NCBI GenBank assembly: GCA_009829735.1
Contig: CM020618.1
Coordinates: forward strand, 26,326,894 to 26,390,893
Origin: Pyropia yezoensis
Lineage: Eukaryota; Rhodophyta; Bangiophyceae; Bangiales; Bangiaceae
Direction: 5' to 3'
DNA length: 64,000 nt
A model generated the notes under the pieces. The model had not been told where the DNA came from and ran no database searches. It was given only the letters and a program-made list of their open reading frames with translations. The translations under genes and the position numbers were made by a program. Shown in pieces: positions 32,779 to 44,394 of this stretch; position 1 is the first letter of the stretch, and each line of letters begins with the position of its first letter.

Positions 32779-32787
32779 CATATATCG
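32779..32787 (+). promoter_or_regulatory. Possible TATA box (CATATATCG)
   Basis: Lies about 32 bases upstream of the ATG at 32818, in a locally less GC-rich stretch; suitable for the Pro/Ala-repeat gene. Confidence 0.3.
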
Positions 32788-32817
32788 CCCGCCGGCCCAC
32801 CCCCCACTGACCCCGTC

Positions 32818-35800
32818 ATGGGGGGGAAGACGAGGCGGGGTGCAAGCGGCCGTAAAAAGCCGGGCTCCACGAGTGGCACGTCGTCGTCGACGACGCACTC
32901 TGGCTCTGCTGGCCCGTCGCTTGCTGCACCACCCGCCGCGGGCTGGGCCGTCGCCGCCGGTGCACCTCCTGCTGTTCCTGCCGCCGCTTCCCACGTCATG
33001 TGCTGGACGGCCCCGCCGAGCTTCCCTCCTTCGGCCCCCGCTGGCCCTCCCCCCGCCGCAGGCTGCGCCGCCCCAGCCGATGCCCCCCTTTTTTTTTCGG
33101 TCCTTGTCGGCGCTCCCCCCTCTGCGGGCTGGGCCGCCCCTACCGGTGCCCCACCTGCTGCCCCCGCTGCCGCTCCTCCCGCTGCGGGCTGCGCCGCCCC
33201 TACCGGTGCCCCACCAGCTGCCCCCGCTGCCGCTTCTCCCGCTGCGGGCTGGGCCGATCCTACCGGTGCCCCACCCGCTGCCCCCGCTGCTGCTCTCCCA
33301 GCTGCGGGCTGGATGGCGCCAGCCGGTGCCCCACCGGCTGCGCCGGCTGCCGCTTTCTCAGCTTCGGTCCGGGCGGCGCGCGCAGCCGGTGCCCCACCGG
33401 CTGCCCCCGCTGCCGCTCTCCCCGTTGCGGGCTGAGCTGCGCCAGACGGTACCCCACCGGCTGCCCCCGCTGCCGCTCCTCCCGCTGCGGGCTGCGCCGC
33501 CCCTGCTGGTGCCCCACCTGCTGCCCCCGCTGCCGCTCCTTCCGCTGCGGGCTGCCCCGCCCCTACAGGTGCCCCACAAGCTGCCCCCGCTGCCGCTCCT
33601 CTCACTGCGGGCTGGAAGGCGGCAGCCGGTGCCCCACCGGCTGCCTCCGCTGCCGCTTCCCCCGCTGCGGGCTGGGCGGCGCCAGCAAGTGCCCCACCGG
33701 CTGCCCCCGCTGCCGCTCTCCACGTTGCGGGCTAAGCTGCGCCAGCGGGTACCCCACCGGCTGCCCCCGCTGCCACTCCTCCCACTGCGGGCTACGCCGC
33801 CCCTACCAGTGCCCCACCTGCTGCCCCCGCTGCCGCTTCTCCCGCTGCGGGCTGCGCCGCCCCTACCGGTGCCCCACCTGCTGCCCCCGCTGCCGCTCCT
33901 CCCGCTTCGCGCTGCGAAGCCCCTATCGGTGCCCCACCTGCTGCCCCCGCTGCCGCTCCTCCCACTGCGGGCTGGGAGGCGGCAGCCGGTGCTTCACCGG
34001 CTGCCTTCGCTGCCGCTCCTCCCGCTGCGGGCTGGGCGGCGCCAGCCGGTGCCCCACCGGCTGCCACCGCTGCCGCTCCCCCCGTTGCGGGCTGGGCTGC
34101 GCCAGCCGGTACCCCACCGGCTGCCCCCGCTGCCGCTCCCCCCGCTGCGGGCTGGGCCGCGCCAGCCGGTGCCCCACCGGCTGCCCCCGCTGCAGCTCCC
34201 CCCGCTGTGAGCTGGGCGGCGCCAGCCAGTGCCCCACCGGCTGCCCCCGCCGCCGCTCCCCCCGCTGCGGGCTGGCCGGCCCCTGCCAGTGCCCCTGCTG
34301 GCCCTACTTCCCACGCTGTCGACCCTCCCGCTGCGCTCGGGGCGGCCGCCGCCCCTTCATCGGCCTGGCCGGGCACTCCCTCCTCCGCATCCACCGGGGA
34401 AAGTGCTGCCCCTTCTTTGGCGACTGCCGCCGCTTCCCCCGCCGTGGGCTCGGCTGCCTATCCGGGTGCCCCACCTTCTGGCCCTGCTGCCGCCCCCCGC
34501 GCTGCAGGCTGGGCGGCCCGTGTCGGTGCCGCTCGTTTGCCTCATGCCGCTGCCCCGCCCGTCGCGGGTTGGTCGGCCGTTGCCCCTCTCCCGGCCGGGC
34601 CGGGCACTACCTCGCCTTCATCGACCGGGGGGAGCGCTGCCCCTCCTTCTGCCCCATTCGCCGCCCCCCCCGCCACGGCCGTTGCCGCGGCTGCCGGTGC
34701 TCCTCTCTCTGCTCCCGCTGGCGCCCCCCACGTCGTTGGCTCGTCGGCCGTTGCCCCCCTCCCGGCCTGGCCGGGCACGACCTCATCTTCATCGACCGGG
34801 GGGAGCGCTGCCCCTCCTTCTGCCCGTGCTGCCGCACCCCCCCGCCACGGCCGTTGCCGCGGCTGCCGGTGCCCCTCCTTCTGCTCCCGCTGGCCCTCCC
34901 CCCGCCTCGGGCTGGGCGGCCCCTGCCCCTCTCCCGGCCTGGCCGGGCACCCCCTCGTCCGTGTCGACCGAAGAAAGCGCTGCCCCTCCTTCTGCCCGCG
35001 CTGCCGGCCCCCCCGCCACGGCCGGTGCCGCGGCTCCCGGTGGGCCTGCCGCCGGTGCGTGTGGGAGTCCGTGGGAGGCTTTCGCCTCCGTCGCGGAGGA
35101 CCAGGGCTATATGGACGCCTTGGAGGCGGGCATGGTGCATCTGGACCGGTCTGCCGTGGTTGATCCAGCGGAACTCGCGCACATCACGGACGTGGTGGGC
35201 GTTTTAAGAGGCGCGGTTGAAGAAGCGTGCGCGGCACGTATCGAGCCGTGCCTGGGGCCGGCTGGCTGGGCGGTCGGCCCAAACCGCGCAGCCGACCACA
35301 AGCTGCTGTCAACGCGGGCCGGCGGTATCTACGCACCAGTCGCGTAGGACCCTGACGGCGCCTCCGGGGCCCACATGGCCGTCGGCGCCGGCCGCTGCGA
35401 AAGCCCGGCGGGTTGGATGGCGGGCTTCCGGGCCAAACGTGCCCACTACGAGGCGTGTCTGATCACGCGCTTCCGGGAGTACCTGGGGACTGTGGACCAC
35501 TCCAAGGTGTCCCTGGTGCTGGTGTGGCGGGCTCCGGTGGGCATCGCTTTTCAGTCTGTGGCTGACGCGCTCCTCAGTGATGCGGAGGATGCTGCCATCA
35601 CCCGCTGCCACCAGCTGAAGATGGCCCAGGCCGGGCGCTTTGCGATCATCCTGAACAAGAATCGGGCTTCGCGATGCCGCTTTCCGTGTGGACCGGGACC
35701 ATTTCACTTGGCGAGAGCCGAAACGTTTATGGTGAGCATGCGTCTATACTACGCGAGGGAGGGGCATTGTCATCCTGTGGAGATCGTGGAAGGCTTGCCC

Positions 35801-35881
35801 TACCCGGGTGACTTCGGCTTCGACGCATGGCTCACTCCCCCAGCATCACAATGGTGGGGTGCGTCTGGTAGCAGCGCTTGA
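32818..35881 (+). pseudogene. Broken Pro/Ala-repeat protein gene with a non-repetitive C-terminal region
   Basis: The ATG at 32818 opens a frame with a basic, Ser/Thr-rich start (MGGKTRRGASGRKKPGSTSG), followed by about 19 copies of a 20-residue repeat of the type PAAGWAAPTGAPPAAPAAAP, then further Pro/Ala-rich sequence, then a non-repetitive end: SPWEAFASVAEDQGYMDALE, HITDVVGVLRGAVEEACAA and, past a stop at 35345, FRAKRAHYEACLITRFREYL and VWRAPVGIAFQSVADALL. The frame is interrupted by stops inside the repeats (at 33433 and in the unit near 33734) and the frame of the repeats differs from that of the C-terminal part, changing near a C-run at about 34838. Family unknown. The C-terminal part may be two genes or one gene with a nonsense change; a mobile-element origin is possible. 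Confidence 0.4.
33121..34275. repeat. 60-bp tandem repeat, about 19 units
   Basis: Nearly exact 60-bp periodicity of units resembling CCGCTGCGGGCTGGGCCGCC plus CCTACCGGTGCCCCACC plus GCTGCCCCCGCTGCCGCTCC. The period is a multiple of three, so it encodes a 20-residue repeat in whichever frame is used. Unit 5-6 carries an insertion near 33365-33385. Confidence 0.92.
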
Positions 35882-37571
35882 TGGTGCTCTTCTGAGGGGC
35901 CGCTCCCGTGCGGTGCGCGTCTTGGCCCGCCTAGCCGAGTGTTGCCACGCTGGCGAGCCACTCGTCCATTGCGAGGGTGGGGTGGCGGAAGGGGAGAGAC
36001 ACGCGAGGTGCAGACAAAAGCCAGGTGCCGTCCAGTGGTACAGTCGATAATATCCTTCACCAGGCAGGCAGCCTCATGTACACTGCTGCGCTGGGAAAAA
36101 AAGGGCGGCAAAACATGGCCAGTGCCAAGAAAAAAATATATACATAGGAGGCGATGCAGACCCACATGGTTACCTTGTATGGGCACACCCAGAAAGGTCT
36201 TCCCTATTTGATTGCACCACAGCCCCCAGCGATACATCAGCGCTTCACTCTGCTTCACGGCCACACGTCCAAACTTATCTCGGGATGTGGTCCATCGCAG
36301 GAGCGCTCGTTGCGCGTGCTGCTCAGGCAAAGCCCACCAAGAAGACAGCTCAGAACTCAAGGTGGGTAGTCCCGTGCAGACGCCCGCAGCGCGAGTCGCC
36401 GGCGATGGCTGGAAAAGCTGGAGGGGTGATCGAGCGATACGGCCGGCAACGGGGTGGACGAGAGATGGTGCGTACGACTGTGTTGCTGGCCCACCCACCG
36501 CGTGAAAGTGGCTCTTGAAAGTGTGGATATAATTGCTAGAACTCGCTATTTTTCAGATCCCAGCGACCGCCCTTATTGTGCATCCCCCAAAGAAGAGACG
36601 GCAGTCGTGAATGTGCAATTTGTGTCCATGTCATGCGGGATCGTGAAGCAAATATGCAATTCTGAAGGCAATTCTTGATCAGTCGTGCACACAGGATGAC
36701 TCTCATTGGCTGCCCAATATCCATCGGGGATCTTTACCTGTGGAAGCCCGGCGCACGTACATGAACGGCGGAACATTGCAAATGAGAACCCAGATTTGGG
36801 GCACGAGGGCGGGGTCTCACTTAATGGAGGGGACAACGTGCTGCGATCATGACCTGGTCGAGAGCAAAGAATCATGAAGATGCCCTGCAGAGGCACATCA
36901 GCTGATGGTGAAGCCAACTGGATGTGGCTTTGCGTGGTTGTGAGCCCCCCTTGAGTCAAGCAGGCACAAAAATTGCTCTGCAAGCAGGCTTCGAGCGCAA
37001 TGGCTCCTGTCGCAGTCGTGCACCCGCAAGGGAGCTGATGCCTCGCTCCTCGGGGCACTTCATTGACACACGCCGGGCCAGGAGATGCAGAGGTCTGTGC
37101 TGGCAGACCGGCGGGATCTCGGACGCGCCTGTGATCACTTGCTCCGCTCCTGTTGCACTCCAAGGCGGTCTGGGTCAGCGGGCAACCTTACTCGACACAT
37201 TCACATCTACCCTACGCTCGAGGGCCCCTGGGAAGCTGGTAAAAGAAATATAACGGCGCGGAGGCCCACGCGTCCTCTTACCAACACGCCGCGTCTGCAT
37301 CAATTTTTGTTAGCTCCCTCCGTGAACGTCGCCTCGGAGCACACTTGCCTGTAATGATTTCACCCCTAATCCCATGCCTAATACCTCAGGGATAACACCT
37401 GTGACCTCTCCTTACAGATCCTGCGCAACCAACTCCTCGCAGCATGGATCAATTCCTTGTATCGTGGGGCATGACGCGGTGTACCCTCCAGACTCAAGAT
37501 GAGTCGGCCGCTGTCTGACGGTGTCTGCTGGCCGCACGACAGCAGCCATCGACAACCCATCATGGCCTGTC
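35882..37571. other. Intergenic, less GC-rich
   Basis: No known family. A leftward frame of 232 codons (35800-36498) has protein-like composition in its middle (WALPEQHAQRALLRWTTSRD, GKTFLGVPIQGNHVGLHRLL) but overlaps the preceding gene and has no recognisable domain; I treat it as unproven. A TATTGTGCATCCCCCAAA segment near 36577 is the inverse of TTTGGGGGATGCACAATA in both R1 copies (near 29126 and 39158). An A-run and ATATATACATA lie near 36120. Confidence 0.35.
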
Positions 37572-39420
37572 GAAAGGCGCCACCGTCAGCACCCATGACG
37601 AGCCACATCTGCCACAGCTGGCGAGTCCGTTAGAATGTCCTCGCTGCAGCATTGCAGCGATGTGCCTGGCTAGCCGGCTGGCCTATTCGATCGACTCGAT
37701 CGAACCGTGCTTACGCGCCTCTCGGACCTTCGGACCGACTAGCGTCTAATGCTGGCTGGGACGGCGCACTAGGCGCCGCACGCCGGACTTCTTCGTTTCA
37801 GGCAAACTGGGGCTGCACTCCTTTAGTGCGCACGCCCGCCCATGTTTTGTTCTGAGAGTCATGCTTTGTTTTTGGGCCGTGTTGTGCCTACCGGCGGCGC
37901 CACGGGGAAACTCATGCTTTGGGGCACCTCGGGTGCCCCGACGCGATGGTATAGTGCGTGGGTGTCGGCGCCACCGGGGGAGACCGGACGGGAAACCACA
38001 GACACAGACGAAAGACGACCTTAACCCTTTGAACCCCCCTCGATCACCACCGACATCGCGCCGTCCTCTTGCCAGACCCACCACCGCCACCAACTCCATC
38101 CTCTTCCCCGCACCCTGTCGCCCTATTGGCTGGCACGGGTCGCTGACACCATCACGAGTACGTTGAGGGCTGCTCAAGTGTGGGTGGTTCCTGACATTGC
38201 CACCGCCTCGGAGAACCCTGGTCACTTGCCACCCTCCTAAGGGTCCGCCGCACGCTATGAGCAGCGAAAGAGAAAAATGAGTTGACTTTGATCGGGATGC
38301 CTGGGCATCATGAACCTCATTGACATCCCCTCTGTTGGCCATGATGGCAAACAGAGGGGATGTCAATGAGTTCTCCATCAACAACAATAAAAAGAAAATC
38401 ATCACGAGGATGCGAAGCATGTGAAGAGATGCGACGGAGGTAGAGGGAACAAATCGGGGGCACAGAGCTGCAGAGAGTGAGAGAGAGGGGGTACACCACC
38501 GGGGAAGGGGGGGGACAGCAAAAGGCAGACGATGCCTAACAGGAGGGGGGGACGACGACCACCGGGGGGGGGAGCGAGGACGACCGGAGGGGGGGGCAAA
38601 AACGACGGCGGGAGCGAGGACGACGACGGGTTCTGCTGGAGGACAAGAGGTAAGCGACGCTGTCCACGGGGGGAGCGACGGCGGTGCCGGCAGGGGCCAC
38701 GACGGCAACGGGGGGGGCGACAACGGCGAGGGAGGCGACAACGGCGGGAGTGGCGACGACGACGGGGGGGGCGAGGACGGCGGGGGAGGCGTCGACGGCG
38801 GGAGCGCCGACGACGACGGGGGGGGGCGACGACGACGGAGGGAGGTGACGACGATGGGGGCGGCGACGACGACGGGGGGGGGCGACGACGATGGGGGGGC
38901 GACGACGGGGGTAGGGGACGACGTTGGCTGGGTGGGTGGCGGATGACGTGGCTAAATACAGCAGGCGGGGGGTTGCTTTTTATTGGGGGCGATAACCGAA
39001 TCTTTCCACCAAACTTCGCATCCATGTCCCGCATCCTTACACCCCGGAAAAGATGGAAGTGATTTGCTCGATTGGTTGTGCTCGGGTCGTGCTGTAATGG
39101 TGCACTAAACATGTTACGATGCACGTTGCGCATCTCAACATGCATGAGCTACTTTTTGGGGGATGCACAATAACTCGGTGTACTGTGCCCACAACTCTGA
39201 AAGGTGCCCCGCCCACACGCACCAAGCGCGCCGCGCCAGACGCGCCGTACCAGGGGGGCCGCCCACACATCTATACCAGGGCTGTTTAAGGGTACCGGAT
39301 TTCGCCATGTGCATTGTATCGGAGGGTCTCACGTCACTGAGTGTATGAAGCTCACAGTGGACTGTGGCAGAGCCAAGTGTATGAAGTGGTGAGGGAAACA
39401 CGAGCGTATTGCCCAAGGTT
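37572..39420. repeat. Repeat R1, copy 2
   Basis: 1849 bp matching 27504-29388. This copy keeps a nearly perfect hairpin at 38317-38373 and is followed by unique sequence leading to the copia element. Confidence 0.8.
38317..38373. repeat. Long hairpin: 25-bp arms, about 5-bp loop
   Basis: CTCATTGACATCCCCTCTGT plus TGGCC on the left pairs with the reverse complement on the right with a single mismatch. In R1 copy 1 the left arm has several changes while the right arm is unchanged. Confidence 0.85.
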
Positions 39421-39779
39421 AGCTACCGTTGCACCAGCTTAGGCCTATGTATGACTAAGCACGGACCATCCGGGAGTATTGATACCCTTAAGGACGACTG
39501 ACTTCATTCAAAAAAGGCGGGAGTATCCTGAATGATCCACAGTGGAACGATTCGAACCAGCCGTTTCTGGTGAGCAGTGCGCAATCTGATGCTTACAGCC
39601 AATCAGGAGCCTTGTACGATAAGAAACAACGACGTACAATGTACTCCTGTTGGTCATAACAGTCCAATTTTGGGGATAATCACTCAAGTTAACGTGGTCA
39701 GTCGACACATTGATACATTATTTATGTTCTATCTTCATACCCAACGGAATCTGAGGAATGTGTATCACATATACTCTTA
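39421..39779. other. Unique, AT-richer sequence, no gene
   Basis: No coding signal. It may be the interior of a short DNA transposon whose left end is CAGGGCTGTT at 39277 and whose right end lies beyond the copia element near 47093. Confidence 0.4.
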
Positions 39780-39784
39780 GATAC
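39780..39784 (+). repeat. Target-site duplication of the copia element (GATAC)
   Basis: Matches GATAC at 46973-46977 directly after the other LTR. Confidence 0.9.
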
Positions 39785-40319
39785 TGTGGTTCGAGTGGTA
39801 TAGACTCTAATGTAAGGAAGATGAAGCGGGAGCCACGGCCTTCGAACCGACCGGGCAATCGCACAGAAGGTGGCCGTCGTCCGAGCGCACCTCAGCACGA
39901 GTGTATCCAAAGAGTCCCACTTCTCTTATCTTCCCGACTCCCCCCTCGCTACTCGATGCGAGGGAGCGTATATATAAGCGCGGAGCCGCTCGCCACATGC
40001 ACGCACACGGCACTCAACAGCCCACACGGACAGCAAGACAAACAACACAAAACAAGCACACAACGCAGCGCGAGGATTCAGCGTCACTCACCAGCGCGGC
40101 CGGCATGTGCCAGCGGGGCTGATCAAACTTGATGGAGCCATGCGATTGGCCCATCACGTTCCATCACACCACAACGATGGAGCGCCGTCACGAAATTGCC
40201 AATATGGAGCCCACGTGGCATTGCTGTCAGCAACAATGACAACATCCGGAACCGTCTGGAACCGCGTGGCCGCATCGGATGACAATGGTGACGTTAGTCC
40301 CGTGAGGCACGAATTCACA
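39785..40319 (-). repeat. 3' LTR of the copia element
   Basis: 535 bp, TGTGGTTCGAGTGG to ATTCACA as read on the plus strand; nine bases longer than its partner near the end. Contains a TATATATA core near 39971. Confidence 0.92.
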
Positions 40320-40641
40320 CTCTCACCTTTTCCTTATCCGAGCGCTGCGCTTCCGCTGCTTTCGCCTTCCAGATGATCCACTGCTCCACCGGGCTCCGGT
40401 CCACCGAGGTCCGCAGCATCGCTACCAGACTCTGGCAGACGCCCGGCTTGGTCTGTCCGTCCGCAGGGTTGTTTGCCGACTTGACCAGGCCGACGTTGAA
40501 GATCTCGTTGCAGTTGTACGCCTTCCGGGCAGCAGCGATGTCGATCATCAGCCGCTTTTCAGTCGTGCGCGAAGCCCGCGTGATGTCGTCAAACAGCTGC
40601 TTGGAGTCCGTCAGCATAGTAATAGGCACTTGCTGCTTGTA
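40320..40641 (-). CDS. Copia RNase H, distal part
   Basis: Fossil. Carries MLTDSKQLFDDITRASRTTE and KSANNPADGQTKPG, the end of a copia-type RNase H; it lies on the far side of the DNA-element insertion from the rest of pol. Confidence 0.8.
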
Positions 40642-41584
40642 CAGGGGGGGGACAGAAATATAGAACCGACCCAATTTGAGGCCTCTGAACAACACTTTTC
40701 CGTCACACCCAGGACTTCGTAGGCGTAAGACAGGATCGCTCTTTCTGCACACATACTACGCAGTGGTGCTGCAGGGTCCCCCGGTGTGCATGAAAGGCCT
40801 CTTCTGCCATGTGCACGTGCTGAAAGTGGGCCATGAGGGCCGGAATCCTGTCTATGGAGAAACTACGGCTACCATGGATGCCAGAGAGGCCGGGACGGCG
40901 AAAGAGCCCAACCAAACACAGAATGAGGATACATGCTTGTCATGTGTTCTGCAGGCACAGAGAATGGTGTTCGAAAACAACGTACGGTGCACCGACATTG
41001 ACTTTTGTAGTGTTCATATGACTCTGTTGACCAGCGTGTTCTTTTCTGTGAGGCATCGTGTGAAGAACCAAGAGGCGGAGTGCTTCCGACCTCGCACACG
41101 GGAGCCATAAAATCTTCCTTCATCTTCCCAGTCAGCTGCAAGACTCATCGAGCACGGATATCACGCTTGGTAACGGCATGTTGAAAACGACCCATGGCGG
41201 ACAAGCAACAAAGCACGGTAACGCATGCTGAGGGCACGCCGGAGAATATATTTTGGCCTTTCTCTCTGTGCCTACAGAGCACATGCTGCATATGTATCCT
41301 CATGCTGTGCATGTTTGGGCTCTTTCGCCGTCCCCGCCTCTCTGGCATCCATGGTAGCCGTAGTTTCTCCATAGACAGGATTCCGGACCTCATGGCCCTC
41401 TTTCAGCACGTGCACATGGCAGAAGAGGCCTTTCATGCACACCGGGGGACCCTGCAGCACCACTGCGTAGTATGTGTGCAGAAAGAGCGATCCTGTCTTA
41501 CGCCTACGAAGTCCCGGGGGTGACGGAAAAGTGTTGTTCAGAGGCCTCAAATTGGGTCGGTTCTATATTTCTGTCCCCCCCCTG
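40642..41584. mobile_element. Long-TIR DNA element (TA target), inserted in copia RNase H
   Basis: 943 bp. The two ends are inverted copies of each other for about 310 bp (about 95 percent identical by eye), beginning CAGGGGGGGGACAGAAATAT, and are flanked by TA at 40640-40641 and 41585-41586. The TA duplication and CAG start fit Tc1/mariner-type non-autonomous elements; a 6-bp TGTACA duplication with the ends starting at the G8 tract is an equally valid reading of the junction. No transposase. The arms read as one long open frame but show no known domain. Confidence 0.85.
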
Positions 41585-41588
41585 TACA

Positions 41589-43320
41589 GGCGCTCCAGGT
41601 CGTGCTTGATGATGAAGGCCTCGTCGAACGCGTTGGCGAAGGCGTAGACTTCACCCGCCATGATGGAGTGTACGACACGACGAGGCTTCTTGCTTGAGTA
41701 GGCCAGCACGTCACTGCGATCCGCAGCGTCACACAAGAGGATGACGAAGCCAAGCTGGGAATATTTATTGTCATTCGACGCAAAGGAAGCGTCGGCGTAC
41801 ACGCGAACATGGAGAGTGCTCCGTTCCAGAGAGAAGTAAGACAGCACCAGGTCCGCCGTTGACTTGGCGTACTTGATGGCCTTGTTCAGTTCTTGCACGT
41901 GACGCTTGGCAAAGGTCTTGGCGGACACGTGGGCAGCGCAGTTGATCGCCGCACAGATATCGGGGCGGCCGTGCGCCAGCCAAGCAAAGGCAGCTCGGGT
42001 AGAGATGAACTTGACGTAGGTGACGTCCAACGGCATTGTCTTTACCAACTTGACGTACTCAGGCTGGCTTAAAGAGAATTGTCTGGAACGCTTGGAGAGG
42101 GTGAGCACACAAACGCCCAGGAACTCAGTATCGTCCCACTCACGCGGCTTGGACTCAAAGCGGGTTAGGGTCGACTCCGTCAAGCTTTGGAAGTTCTCGT
42201 TGCCACCGAGCTGCATGTCGTCCACGTGCGATCCAAGGAGTCCATCGGCGTGGCCATCCCCGTCCGTGTAGTACAGAGCTGGGTCTCCCGTCAGAGGCGA
42301 CATGCAGAGATCAGCCTTGACGTGTGCAGTCATAGTCGCGCTCCAGTAGTCACCCGCGTCGCACAGACCATACAGTGGCTTGAGGACTCGCAGTACCTCG
42401 TCATCAGCAGCACCCAAGATGGCATGGTCCTCCTGACGTGGGTTCAGGTAGACCGGTTGAGACAGCTTGTCCATGCTCTGCAGGTAGGACTGGTTGAAAT
42501 CGTGGGAGAGGATCCTGAAGCCGAGAACCGCACTGGTAGACACGATGATCTTGGTCGAGCGCTGCCGCAGAGTCGACAGTTTGCGCACCACAAACGGCTT
42601 GGCCTTGTCCCTGTTGCCTTGCACAACGTAGCGACTCTTGCCTTTCTCTTTCTGTGTGCCAACATGCTTGAGCGCGTGGGCAAAGCGGCCGCCCAGGATG
42701 TTGGCGCCACGCGGGAGGTCCTTGGGATTGACGCGAGCCCAGATTTTCCGCCTCGGGAGCCCGACTGCTTCGTCCCGGCGTGCGTTTTGAACGTGCTTGA
42801 ATGACACGCGTGCGTCTCCAGGCTGGAGTACCTCCGTCAACAGCACCTCCGTTGCTCGCGAAAGGGCATCTATGTCGCCAGGAGACACAGAGCCCGTTTG
42901 AGGCAATGCCACTTGTTCATCGTCAGCCACCTCGACGACGTCGCGGACTCGCTCCGCATCAGGTGCCATGGCTGCACCGCCATCTCCCTCAGTCGGCGTC
43001 TCTTGAGCGTTCTCCGGCACGTACTCCTTCACCTTGTCCACGGAGAAGAGTTTCACGGAGTTGCCGACGTTGAGCCAGACATGCTTGCCATCCGTAGATA
43101 AAGCGTCATACGGCCCCACCCATTGATCCATCGGCTTTTCGAGGTAGACCAATACCAACATACCCGCACAGATAGTAGCGTCAGCATCGGCTGGGAAACG
43201 ACATCGCACCGCGCGTTCAAGCCGCGACTTAGTGACGTGCTTCGCCATCTCGGCCCGTGCGGCGTGCATCGCCATCACACGGTCACGCTGAGCGGGAAGG
43301 TTGACCGGCGCCACCGGCAT
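41589..43320 (-). CDS. Copia reverse transcriptase and RNase H, main part
   Basis: Fossil pol of copia type. It carries WARVNPKDLPRGANILGGRF, KARYVVQG-like KSRYVVQGNRDKAKPF, FNQSYLQSMDKLSQPVYLNP, the catalytic SHVDDMQLGG region and YADASFASNDNKYSQLGFV of RNase H. The frame runs leftward into the inserted DNA element. Confidence 0.88.
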
Positions 43321-43479
43321 GCGCGGCAGAACCCCTTAGACCTGAATGGTTGGCACCAGTCTACTCGGCCCAGGAGTATGGTTTATGCCCCACAGAGACA
43401 GAGCGAGGGCATCCTCCGTAGGCAGGCCCGGATGAGACGCACGCACGCGCCAGTAGATGCGGCGCAGGAAGGAATGGTA

Positions 43480-44290
43480 GCGCTCACCCACATCTCTCTT
43501 GGTCAGTGTGCATAGAGTCCGAGTAGCCGACGTAAGGTATCACCCAGCAGCGCACAGAAGCCCGCCAGACGTCCTCCGTAAATCCTCCGCTAGAGAGGAA
43601 CTCCGCGGCGCAAAAACGAGTGTTTTTGTCCTTCCCGTGTAGCAGCGGCTTCCCGTCCAGGTACATGATGTCCAGTAGCACAGTCCGGTTGAAAACGATG
43701 TCGTCCGAAGGTAGAGCAACGCGGAACCTGCTGGGCTCCTTCGCGAGCCGCTGACACAGTTCACAACTACTCGACATCTCCTGCAGCTGCTTCAGGTTGC
43801 TTGGCTTCGCGTGATCTCCGCCCGCCTTGTTGATAACAGCTTACAGGCCATCAGACTGCGGGTGGAAGAAGTGCCGATGCAGCTTGCGCAGCTCCGGCAT
43901 GGTGTAGAGCACGATCCTCTCCCATACGAACTAGACATGACCAAGGTTACGCACGAGCGGCACAGACACGGAGTACGCTTCGCATACAAGTCGGTTGAGC
44001 ACAGTGTTGGCGTACGTGTGGAACTTGTCGCGGGTGCCCAGCCCAAACAGCAAAGTTACGCTCACGTCCACGACGTCTATCGACAGCTCCATGAGAAAGT
44101 CATCGGCCAGAGGAACGCACATGGTCAGCCGACCCACGCTGGAATGACGACTACCGCCAAACCGGTACACCTCCGGCATCTCATTCGTCTGCAACCGACG
44201 CGGCAACCCTGCCCACGGCAGGTACGCCAGCGCTTACGGCTTGCCGATCACCGTACGCTGCGCTCCTGTGTCCACACAGGCTCCTTGGAA
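43480..44290 (-). CDS. Copia protease-integrase region
   Basis: Fossil. Recognisable pieces are the protease site CVDTGAQRTVIGKP (about 44245-44285), the integrase zinc region LHRHFFHPQSDGL to SCELCQRLA, and an integrase core beginning VLLDIMYLDGKPLL. Order is the copia one, with integrase before reverse transcriptase. Confidence 0.7.
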
Positions 44291-44394
44291 GTCCTCCACT
44301 GTCTCCAGAAGCGTCAGGAGCTCAGGATCCTCCTGGATACGCGGGGTTTGTCCCCGCCGTCTACGTTCAAGGGCAAGTCGACGGTTCATGCCCT

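Noticed and set aside
31572-33605. 677-codon leftward frame rich in AAGAAGGAP repeats
   Set aside because: It reads the opposite strand of the 60-bp tandem repeat and the direct repeats; open because of repeat composition. The plus strand has the better start and the non-repetitive C-terminal part.
35800-36498. 232-codon leftward frame with natural-looking middle
   Set aside because: Overlaps the end of the Pro/Ala-repeat gene, no domain recognised, and no promoter or start evidence; noted only in the intergenic entry.
40642-41584. Open frames in the arms of the long-TIR element as a gene
   Set aside because: The frame appears twice as inverted copies, has no known domain, and is better explained as terminal repeat DNA.
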